From the NCBI GenBank assembly GCA_031763025.1, contig JASSKH010000012.1, forward strand, positions 2,542,001 through 2,606,000: a DNA stretch of 64,000 nt. Reading direction: 5' to 3'. The position numbers and the translations under genes were made by a program. Below, in pieces: positions 34,801-46,800 of the stretch. This DNA is from Macrocystis pyrifera. Taxonomy: Eukaryota > Sar > Phaeophyceae > Laminariales > Laminariaceae. The notes beneath the pieces were generated by a model. It did no database searches. It was not told the DNA's origin and saw only the letters and a list, made by a program, of their open reading frames with translations. Numbering within the stretch: position 1 is the first letter of the stretch; the number at the start of each line of letters is the position of its first letter.

Positions 34801-37800
34801 TATTCCTGGCTGATAGATGTGAATAAGCTGTTACTGATAAATATATATTTTTTTGCTGCCGTGTCCGCTTCTCGCTGGCTGCAGTGGAGGACAGAAAGGA
34901 CTGGTTGCGCGCCTTCAAGGCGGGCACGCACGCAGACTACAACGTGGAGTCGGTGACGTACGAGAGCTTCATCAACAAGGAGCTCATCCTTTTCTCGGTC
35001 AGTGCCGCAAACGGTGTCTGTGTCCGCGCTACACCTCGGCGCCTCTTGATCGTTGCCGCTCCTTCGCATGCTTTCGTTGATACGCACCTCGTACCAGGTA
35101 CTTGGTATATTTATGGTGGCCTTCGTGTGCCGCGCATCGATTTCATTCACGGGTTTTTGGGAGTGGCGTTTCACGGTTAGCCTCGATTGTGTGGTATCAT
35201 ATGACGCACTGTAGGATTACCTCACAGACTTATTTACGAAGAGATGTTTTCGTGAAGTTTAGGGAAGATTTAACCTTTTGGTTGATTTTTGGCGGAGAAG
35301 CCAGGCAAGCTCATTTGGACTCTTTTGCGCGGATGGTTTCGTGTCTGGTCCACCTTGGGAAAGTTGTACTGTGGTTCGGACGATTCCCGTGTGCAGGTAC
35401 GTTTGTTTCGATGCTTTTGGCAAGTATGTAGCCGGGACACACCGGTTAGTTGTTTCAGCTTCACCATGACCTCTGTTTGATCATTGTTGGTTTTGGTGGG
35501 GGTTTTATTCGTGCTTTTCCCTGCTGGTGGCAGATGGAGGACAACAAGCGGTCCATCCCGTGCCTCGTCGATGGGTTCAAGCCCTCCCAGCGCAAAGTCC
35601 TCTTCTCGTGCTTCAAGCGTAACCTCAAGAAGGAAATCAAGGTAATTCGTAGATAGGCTTCGGGGTCCGGTGACCTCGAAAGAGCGATCAAACGAAGATT
35701 TGATTCATGTTTAGAAACCCACACATATGTAGTGTTAAGAGGCGTCGTTGCAGCTAGGGGACGTCAGATCATGTGTTTTAGATGGTTGGATAAGGTTTGC
35801 TCAGCAGCAGTTTTGTTATGGAGGTCGGCGGGGATCCGTTGTCGAGCTTGTCATCGACTGTTTGATAGGGGCTGTGGATGTTGTATTGGGAATTTCGTCT
35901 CCGCGTGCGTCCCGTACGAGTAAGCATGCATGTTGGAGTAGTCACTCGTTGCAGTATGGTGGGGCGAAAACAGATTCAACCCGGAGACCGAGTTCAATGA
36001 CCTCCCGCCCCTCGCGGTCGATATTGCGGTGAAGGCGAGCTACAGTCATCCAACGCTTAGAGATGGATGGGCCCACGTAGTTGCCTGGGTGACCTTAAAG
36101 TACTGGAGCGGCCTACAACGGTTCACGTTGGTGATGTTCGTTTGGTCACGTCGGCTCTTTGGGAGATTTCGACCTGCGCGGGTATGCCGGTATGTTGTTG
36201 TTATGATGCCCAAATTCGGCCCCACGTGGTAGCCTGAGCGACCTCAAACTATGTAGGGGGGCGATACCAGCTCACGCTGGTGGTGTTTGTTTGAAGTCGA
36301 CGGCTCCCGAGGAAACTAGGTCTTGCCCGGATGTGGTTGTACAATGTCGCTACCATGCCTTAATTTATCTCCACGTGGTAGTCTGAGTGACCTATCATAA
36401 GACAACCGGCCGATGATGGCTCAGGTTGGTGTTAGTTGACTTCGTCGACTCCTTAGGAGACTTCGACCTATCTGGGTAGGCTATTCTTTTCTTTACCATG
36501 GCCAAATTTGGCCCCACGAAGTAACCTGAGCGGCCTCTGCATATATATAGATGGGCGATAACGGCTCACTCCGTGGTGCTTGTTTGGTCAGGTTAACTCC
36601 AGACGATAGTCTGACCTAACCGAGTATACTCGTTTCTGTTATCATGCCCTTCGAAATTCAATGGTGACGTGGTTTTTGTTGGCAGGTGGTTCAGCTGGCG
36701 GGGTACGTGTCGGAGCACTCGGCCTATCACCACGGCGAGGCTTCCCTGAACGGAACTATCACGGCCATGGCCCAGAACTTCACCGGCAGCAACAACCTCA
36801 ACCTGCTAACGCCCGGCGGACAGTTCGGGACCCGCCTCATGGGTGGCAAGGCGAGTATTTTGGGGACGTGAAACCGTGGACGTGTAAATTTCGGCCTGAA
36901 ACCGTGGATGTACGTGATGGAGAAACCGTCAATGTGTTTGATGGATATGAAGTTCGACTTGGCGTTCGATATCATGTACGAAAAGTTCGCTACACAAATG
37001 CAAACGAAACTTTCGATACGGCATTCCCAATCGGTGTTTAAGAGTGTCCGTTCGACCCACATCTACTTGAAACCGTCGACTTACATAAACTAACATGTTT
37101 TTGTTTTTTTTCATTTTTTTTCGTTTGTTTGTTTTGTTTATTGTTTCAGGACGCGGCCAGCCCCCGTTACATCTTCACGGCCCTGCAGAAGGCCGCCCGG
37201 GCCGTGTTTCACCCGGACGACGACAGTCTCCTGACCTACCTCGACGATGACGGTCTGTCCATCGAGCCGGAATTCTACGTTCCCGTGCTCCCCCCTCATC
37301 CTCGTCAACGGCTCTGACGGCATCGGAACTGGGTGGAGCAGCCAGGTAATGTTCCCCACTGTAACGAAATTTGTTGTTTTACCAGCACTTGATTTGCTGT
37401 TGATTTCCCCCCACCACGTCCGCTAATTAACAGGTGTAGATTGTCTTTTTTTTGTTTCACGAACATAGGCTAGATTATGGCATTGATCGTTAGTGAGATC
37501 ATCATTATCTTCGATATGTGAATGTCTCTCAGTTGTGGTTGGATAGCTTTGCCGGTGAATGCTTTTGTTGACGAGTAAGGCACGAGGTTGGACGTCACCG
37601 ATATGGTGGAGGTGTTTCCGCGTGTTTTTCAGGCGACGTTCAGACATTAGTCGTACAGTGTATCAAAGGAGCTCACACGTGTTGGGCACAAAAGCAGAAT
37701 CATAATGTCATAGGCAAGGAACGGACTGTGCGCACTTTGCTTGCCCAGCTTCACCAGTATAGCATCACTTTCGGTTAAATGCTACCACTGCAACTTTGTT

Positions 37801-40800
37801 TGTTTCCTTGCTTGATTGGGTGTTTCCCGCGCAGTTCTTCGTAGCAAGCGCCCGTTTCCGCGCCCGACGCAAGCGTGCGGGGGGAAGGGGCTGGTGTGAA
37901 TGTACGTTTTGTTCTACGGCATTGTGTTTTTCGTACATCTGCCATGTTCTCTATTTTGCTGGTCTGTTATGCTTAGCATGGTGTATCTCTTGCGTGCCGT
38001 GTCCCTTTATCTATATTTCCCCCGGTACAGCGGTTCCCCGTTTTTGTTTCGCGCTCGATGGCTTATATTCGAACTTTTTTTTTTCGTGGCTTCGGTAGGT
38101 GCCCAACTACTCCCCCCGCGACGTGATCGAGAACCTCAAGAGGCGCATCGACGGAAAGTCGTTCGTCGAGATGCAGCCTTGGTACAACGGGTTCGCCGGC
38201 AGCATCGAGGTGCGTGTTGAATAGTGCCGTTTGAGTAGCGTCGGCTGCCCGGTATATATAGTGCTTGCGAGAATGGTTGAGGCAGATGGGTTCAACCAAT
38301 GTGACAGAGTGCAAAGTTGTTCCGGTTACCGCCATGATGCCGGTTATTTTTCTGGTGCATACCGCCACTGTAAAGGAACCTTTGCTAGTTATATACATGC
38401 ACCAGGTATGTAGTTACTGCTGTGCATTCGTTTCTCACGTTTATATTATTTTTTTTTTTTTTTTTTTGTGGATGTCGTATACATGCGATGTGCGTGGAGA
38501 TCACGAGCTTGTCCTGCTCGGTGTACACAAGTGTGCGCGATACTAGATGTTGAACGCTTTTCTGTTTGCGCGAAAAATCTTTGGAATTTTCCCCGGCTCT
38601 CGTTCCAAGTAGAATTTGACCATCTCGTGGGTGCGGTATATAAACATGTAGAGGCAGCACGAGCTAGCCTTTAAATACTGCCGGGCGTAATTCTGGGCTA
38701 GTGTACGATCCGTTCTGTTTTTTCGTGTCGTGCCGGCGAAATATTCTCCAGTAAATATGATTTGGATCCCCTACTGCTGGCTTGCTTTTGTTTTTCGTTC
38801 AGGCAAAGCCGAGCAAGAAGGGCGCTGAGGGAGGCTACCTCTGCAGGGGCATCGTCACTCGCATTGACGACACGACGGTGAGCATCGCGGACGGATTGGG
38901 CCGCCTCGTAACGTCTAAAACGCAGCATAACACACACCATCTCACGATTTTCCAAGGTTGTTTGCTCGACAACGAGACAGTGTTTATACCGAGCGACTTG
39001 TCCAATGGTAATCTTTCGACGAGTTTGTTTGCAAAACCGCGCTCCCCCTCTTTTGCAGGAAATTTAAAATTACGGGGGACCATAGTAAATGGGACCAAAT
39101 ATTGTTAGTAAAAATAGGTAAATATTTATTTTTTTTTTGTGTGTACCGTAGGTCCTATTTACTATGGCCCCCTGTAATAGCTCTATTACGGGGGATCATA
39201 TTAATAGGATCGAATAGTGTTAATAGAAATAGGTAAATATATAGATTTTTGTGTGTACGGTAGGCCCTATTTACTATGGTCCCCCGTGATGGTGAAATCT
39301 CAGTGAGAGTGTTATATTGTGCGTTCTACAGTATACTGCAGCCACGATGTCTTGACCCGTTAGTCCCTGCCCCCTCGGTTTGATGCACACCCGACATGGA
39401 GTTAGTGTCGGGTATGGTTAGTAGTGGTTGTCTGATTTTACCGCAGCACTGTTGGGTGGTGCCCTCTGCCTTCGTTCGCTTGGGTTGTAGTGTTTTGGGT
39501 GTTTTGTGCCGTTCAACTCCCGTCCATGACCTATTAATAGCGACGTTTTGTTGTGCAGTGCCATTACGCCTCTGGGTGTGCCCCCGCAGTGGAACGCCCG
39601 CGTGAGACGACAAGATGCGCATCGCGACAATCTCCTCATCGGAATTTTTCACTTCTCTCAAACCTGTCCTACTTATCTCCCTCCCGCGCCTGCTTCGGCC
39701 GTCAGGTGGAGATCACGGAGCTGGCGGTGCGCAAGTGGACCCAGGACTACAAGCAGTTCTTGGAAAGCCTCCTTACCGGGGCGGAGGATGCTCGGGCCAA
39801 GGCGCCTGCTAAGGGCGGCGCGAGCAAGCCGGCCAAGACGGACAAGGACAAGGCGCCCACCCGCTGCATCAAGGACTTCAAGGAGAACCACACGGACACC
39901 ACGTGAGATGGATGTACCGTGTAGCGGAGGGGGAGCGGTTGGTTTTTGGGCCCACGCCTATTCTGTTGACGGTGCCCCCTACTCAACTGAAGACCTCCCA
40001 ACGGTATAGCTAGTGTCGCGATCCCATTTGACGTTGATTTTTGTATGCCGGTATCTGTGAAAACAGGTATATGAACGGACCTATCCTCTACCGAAGTGTC
40101 GATACAATGTAATCCATTCCTCACAATCTAAAGCACGCGTTTTAATGAGCGCATGTATAGTTTCGCACCTTGTCTTTGCCACCGCGCCGATACTTCCTTA
40201 GTTTTTTTTGCCGATTGTATGACGTCATGTATGTTTGTTTTTGCCGGCTGCGTTTTCATGTCTTTTAGGGTTCACTTCACGGTGACGATGGCGATGAACG
40301 ACCTGGACGCCATCGACAAGGGCGACGGGCTGCACAAGTTCTTCAAGCTTGAGTCCACCTTGAGCACGACCAACATGGTTCTCTTCGATCAGGACGGCCA
40401 GCTCATCAAGTGAGGCTCTGCGGTTGTCACTGTCTGTATTGATGCCGCTTCTATTAGTGTTTTATTTTTTGCGTGTGGTTGTTTTGTTGTTCTCGTTTGG
40501 TGGTGCTCGCGTTTCTTTTCTTGTTGGTGGCGATACCGTCCTGATATTTTGGGGACATATACGGGGACAATGGTTTGGGTTGGGTTCAAGGCGTGTTTCG
40601 CGCGAAGTCGTTCTATTCAATGCTAGAAGCGCGCGCCCGTTTTTGTTCCCCGCCGGCGTTTCTTCCATTTTTCCCCTTGTTCTGGCTCTCCCCGCTGACG
40701 TTTGCTTCTTGTGTTGCTTGATTTTGAGGCATCTCGGCTGATTTTTTTTGTTTCTCGACATGTGTTTTTTTTGTTTTTTTCTGGTGTTCGCTAGTGTTTG

Positions 40801-43800
40801 TTTGGCGTGTTCCCTGGTCATGACATTCCCCTGCCGGTACTATTTACTTGTTTGGTTGTGCGCTTTTTTTAGGTACGACTCGCCTCAGCATATCATGGAG
40901 GAGTTTTTCACGCTGAGGATGGAATTCTACAACCGCCGGAAGGCGTCTCTGATGAGCAAGATGCAGAGCGAGTGGAGCAAGATGGACAACAAAGTGGGTA
41001 AACCTTACGGGCACTCGGTTCCTTCGGGAGTGAGACCGGCCTGTCTCTGTTACTCCTCTATTTGTTTCGGCAAAGTTGGACACGGCCTCCCTGTTGTGAT
41101 CGCCGCCCGCTTGCTTTGGTCGGCAACTGTGTTGTCCATTCCCTCATTTCCCCGCGTAAGGAACTGTTGCACGACTCTTGTTTGTTTGGGGAACGCTGCT
41201 CGAGATTTTATTAAAGGTAAGCCTTGCACGCTTTCGGCTTTGACGGTTTGTCGTGTGATAAGTTCACCGTAATCCGTTCAGGCCTCCGCTTGGCCTTAAG
41301 GGCTGCACACCCGTTCTGGGGGATTTTGTTTTCGGGTTTATAGTGATATTTATATTTTGTACACTGATAGTACTAAGAGCGTTACTTCCTTATAGTTTGT
41401 GCTTCCACCCCCTTCTGTCGGGACGCACTTTTTGAAAATACCGTAGGATTTGTTTTTCGCAGTAGGAGGGTTCATGCTGCGAACGCGTCCTTTTTTCTTG
41501 CTCTGATAAGTGGATCTTGTTGTTCCCTTACTGCCGCAGGTGCGCTTCATCCTGGCCGTGGTTGAGGGGAGGCTGGAGGTCAACAACCGCAAGAAGGCAG
41601 ACCTTCTGGCCGAGCTCAAGAGCGAGGGCTACGACATCTTCCTGCCGACGTAAGTGGGCCAATGCAAGCTTTCGCCGGGAGCCTGGGCAGCGGCAGTGAC
41701 GAGGGTTTGTGATTGCGCAGCAGTGGTATTGGCAGTAATTGTGGCTTTGGTGGCCCTCAGGGCAGTGGCAACGGTGGCGCCGACCTCACAGCCCGCCGCC
41801 ATCGCCGCTGCTACTGCTTCGGCCGCGGTGTAGTATATTTCAAGCGAGACCCGAACTGTCATCTCGCTGTCGCGCTCGACGAGCAAGGCCGTACGAGCAC
41901 GAGTATACGAGTAATAACTTTGCCACTACGCGTCCTCGACGACACCAAGTGGGCACAAACCGTGCGGTATAGCGGTTGCAGCAGTTCCCGGGGTGGTGAC
42001 CACTTTTTTTTCAAGAGGTTCACACACTTTGGTTCGTGATAGCGGTCTTAGGTGGGCCTCGTGTGGTGTAGTCGTGGGACGCAACGTTGGTGCTATTTCG
42101 CTTGACCTGACTAGTTTCAGTCATTGATTTGGACAAGTTGGTTAGTGCTTTTGTCCTGTTTAGCGCGCTGGCATAGAGATGTACAGATTTTGATGAATCA
42201 AGTGTCTCACGGAGTTTTCTCGCGTGACTGTACGACCTCGTGACACCGTTCCGTGTCGCCCTTTTTTGGCTGTCACGCACGCCGCTCGTGTGTTTTTTCT
42301 TCCCGTATTCCATAGCATGTCGTCGGAGAACGAAGCGTTTTACTGCCGTGAATACGGTTTCAACCTGTAACAACAATGCACCCACGAGTAGAAACAAAGG
42401 ATTTTTTTTTGTTTTTGTTTTTCGGGCGACACCGGTGACCTGTTTTTCGCATGGCTGAACGCGACTTGCCCCAAGGGCGCGATTGTCAACTATCTTGTCA
42501 AGCTACCATGTCTGTCGGCAAGTGCTGTTGTCTGCGTGAGCTGTGGTGTTTTTACCGCTACTCCTCGATTTTGCTTTTGTGTTTCCGTTCCTCGGCATTG
42601 CAGAACCGCCAAGGCTCGCGTTGCCGGAGGAGACGAGGCGGGCGACGAGATGGACGATGGTAAGATGTTGGCCTGTTGCCGTGGGATGGGGTGATGTGTT
42701 TTTCTCTTTGTTGATGTAGACTGTATATACTATTCATGACGCCAAGCTTGCAAATATGTATTGTGATTATATTTTCGATCTCACAACCTTTTTTTCGTAC
42801 ACTACGTGTACCAGTTACGAATTATATGTATATTTTATTGCGCGAAGAGGCCTTCTATATTCGCAAGTCCACCACTCTGTCTGGTGATACGTCTTCGGGG
42901 GGTTTCAGAGTTTGCCCACCCCTAACGCGCGTGCTCGTTTGTTATTTTCGTTTTTTTCTCTTTCTGGGGTACAGCTTAAAGGAATATGTCGTCTTGTTTC
43001 TGGCCTCGACATCTTTTTTTTTCCGACAATATATTATACGTGTCATAAGCAAGAGTGCGCATGGCAATGACGCTTCATGTTTTTTTTTCTTCCTTGGTAT
43101 TCCCGCGGTCTTTTTTAACGTTTGCTTGCCTTATATGTTTGTCTCACTGCTGCTGAAAAAACATCCTTTTGGTGTGAGTATCGTATGTGTTGTGTTTTTT
43201 TTCTTCCCGGCCAAGGCTGTTGCTGATACTGCGGGCGTGCTCTTTTCATCAAGGCTATGTTCTTGACCTCCTTCTTTTCCATTTTTCGTCATTTATTCAA
43301 CAGAGGACGACGGCGATCAGCTGTCGAAAGGTTACGACTACCTCCTTGGCATGAAGCTGTGGAACCCTTACCTTGGAGAGGGTGCGCCAGATGGAGAACG
43401 AGCTGGAGGCCAAGACGGAGGAGATGAGGCTGCTCAAGGTGTGCGGGATGTTCGTCTTTCTCACTTTCTGTTTCCTACTTGTGGTACCGGAAAGCGGTGC
43501 CGCCACCAAGGCGAATCTTTGCACGTCTCGTACGAAGCACTGTTTTCGTCTGTTTTGACGGGATATCGCTTCGTATGCCGCGAAAATGGCCCCGTTCCAT
43601 ATACCAGGTACTTGTGTCTCCTCGAACCCTTGCGTTCAGCGCCAAAGGCTTTTCGCATTCATCCGAACATCGTGGACTAACTACATCTTACCCTGTCGGT
43701 TTTCCCAACCAACACCGGGCACGTTATAAGATAATGTAGTACAGGGCACCTATTAATTGTGTTAACCATTGAAACTACGGGACACCCGCCTCGTTTTCAC

Positions 43801-46800
43801 AGGAACACCCTGAAATACCGTGAGACGTTACGCTGAATTTTGTGTAAAGGGCATACTTCCTCCAATGTGATTTCTGGCCTTAGGCGGCATTCCCTATTGT
43901 TTTGTCTCTCTTTGTATGAGGGGTCTCCTGTATTGCAAGGCAGGCCATTTTTTGCCTCAAGTCTTACGGCGCGCCTTCTCGTTTGTATTACCTTCGTGCA
44001 GGGCACGGAGCCGTCGCAGCTGTGGGTCAACGACCTCGACGCACTTGGGGTGGTCCTCGACGAGATCGCGGAAATCGAACGAAAACAGGACGCGGAGGAC
44101 GCTAAGCAGCGCAAGAACGCGGGGAAGGGCAAGGTGCGCCTGTTGTTTGTACATCTCCTCATGTATTATATCCAATGCTACGGTCGTTCGGATGCCCAGT
44201 GGGTTATCCTCTTCTACAGAATCCCGCATTGCTCCGCATGATCGATACTTTTTTGTTCTTGTTTTTATACCGCTCGGGGGCTCGGGGGGGTTTTTATCAC
44301 TCACCAGGTAAGTGCTACCACGCTGGTGCTCCCCAAATACACTACCCGTTGTGCATGGAACACGAGGTGCAGCACCGGGTTGAGATCGTAGTCCAGGCTC
44401 GGGTTTTCCCCCACCCCTCACATTTTCGTCACATATGGTTGCCGCAGCGCCTTTTTTATAATTATCGTTCGTACTGGATCGCATTAGTCCGCAAGATTTA
44501 GCACACCAAAAATGTCCGTTTCTTTTTAAGCTTTTGGCGTGTTTTGTTTCATTGGCTTAACAGCTTGCACACCCCAGGCAGACCATGGCTTACTGTAGAC
44601 CATTTAGTTATTCGTCTTTCCGTTGTTCGACGTTGTACAGGATCTGCACGGTACATTTCTAGCCTAAGAAACATGCTATCGGTAATGCGGATTGGATTGT
44701 ACGTCATCTTATTCCTCACCTTGCCGTTGGTAGACGTTGTACGAGATCTGCAGTGTGCAGCCTTAGTCTAGAATGTATGCGATCGATCGTGTAGATTATG
44801 CGGTTAACCCCCTCCCCACCCCCGAGAAACAAGTGATCTAAATCGTGCACACAAGGTCGGGAGTAGATCTGCCTTGAACATCTAGACCATGATGCGGGAA
44901 TGATCTGTGGATGATCTGTCCGAGCTGTAAAAGATGAAGCTACCAAAACATGACGCTTCCTTTTTTTGTCGTTGATCGCGTCGGTTGGGGAACGGGACAG
45001 GGTGGTGGGCGGGGCAGGGGGGAAAGCTGCCCACGACGATGGGGACTCTGACTTTGAGGACGGCCCGAAGAAGAAGGCGTCGAAGAACAAGGTCAAGGCT
45101 CTGCCGCCGCCCCCTCCCACGCGCGCCATCGTCCCGGAGCTGGTGGAGAGCGCTAGCGGAGGAATGGTGCGAATTGGTCTTGTTTTTTTTGGGGTGTTGC
45201 TGTTGTTTCTGGTTCTGGTCCTAGTGATTTCGTTCTCACGATAATTCGTCGCAAAAATTTAGTCCGTGATCACGGATCGGTCTCCAAATTTTTCCATGTC
45301 CTGTTCCACGCCTTCACGTGGTCGGCCTGGTCCGCATTTACAGCTCGCAAGCGTTTCGGTTTTTTGCCGTGGCGCTTTGATTTTGACTCCGCCACCTGCC
45401 TCCACCCGTGCAGTTTTGGCTCTTTTTTTTTGTTGTTCTTGGAGGTTCCTGTTGCTAGGAGCATTGACAGAACGTTCCCCGTCCGAACAGTTGCATGCAA
45501 GGATGTTAGGAGACAGCACTTTCTCAACTCGGCAGCCTAAAAAAATGTCTCAATTTACACCAGAAGTACTGCCAGTACATTATTGGGTTGGAAGCTCGAC
45601 CCCACACCCTCGCAAGAGCTTGGAATTTAACCTGAGAGCTTTGGTTGAGATCCGACTTTCGGTACACACACGTACCGGTTGTTCGTTTGTGTGACACCAG
45701 GTGTCGGCTGCGTTCGCGGAGGCCGAATCGTCCGGGAAATTATTCAACATCGCCCCGGTTAAGGTCGACACCGACGAGGGTTTGGACGATGAGATGGCGG
45801 GCGATGGTGAGCAGGACATCTTTGGCCGCGGTGCTGTCAAGGGTAAGGAGGATAGCTGTGATAGCGGGGAGGAGGAGCTGCCGATCAAGAAGATGGCATC
45901 AATGTCTCTCGCGGCACGGGTGAAGATGAAGCTCGGCGCGAAGTCTGCTGCAGCGCCGGCGGTAAGGAGGCGTTTTTTGTTTTTGGCAGACACGTTTTTC
46001 TTTAACGTTTTCCCCTCCTCGATTCACGTGATTCTACGCAGTTATACGGCCGGTAGTTATGGATGTTCGTACGAGTGCTTTGGATAGAATCCTTCATTTT
46101 ATTGTTGGGAGCATGGTTGATACACATACATATATTTTGTTGTTCTTGAATGATCCGTTTAAGGCTTGAGTCCTGTTTTGTACAAGACGGTTCTGATGGG
46201 TTTAGGGACAAGAGTGCCGTCAACAGACATATTTTTCCAAAAGAAAAACGACTTGATACGCCTTTGGTACTTGATGCATCGAATGGTTGGTTCAATGTCA
46301 GCATCAACAGCGCGGGGATGCCAGGGGGTGGGAGAAAATATACGTTCGATGCAAAAGTTTGATTTTTTTTTGTGCAGCTTAACTTTCGGCACGGTGTCCA
46401 GCGCTCTCAGGGAGACACGCGTGCTGTCAACCGACATCGTTACATCAGATCCGCCATTGTCCGTCGAGGAGCAAGAGTGTCGTTTTCACCGACATCTTTG
46501 CATGCGATCGATATCTCCCGGCTGGTTTTTTGTTCAGGTCAAGCCGCAGCGCGCTCCTCGCAAACCTTCGGCCCGCGCAATCGTTGACTCGGACGACAGC
46601 GATTCCGACAGCGATGACAGCGACGCTCAGGTAAGGGATGCAGTGCCCGAATATGGAATCTGCGGCATTGATTCTTTACTGCGCTTTTTGCTCGGATTTT
46701 TGTGCTTCCGCCTCACGGAGCGTTCGTATTTTTGATCTACCCGATTTTCTATTTGTTAGCCAAGAAGTGAGTCGACGCCAACGCTTTTGACCTTGTCGTG

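Noticed and set aside
37286-37317. Programmed frameshift or true stop in topoisomerase II
   Set aside because: There is no slippery heptamer or downstream structure evident; the site is a plain C run, and other slips in the gene share the homopolymer pattern.
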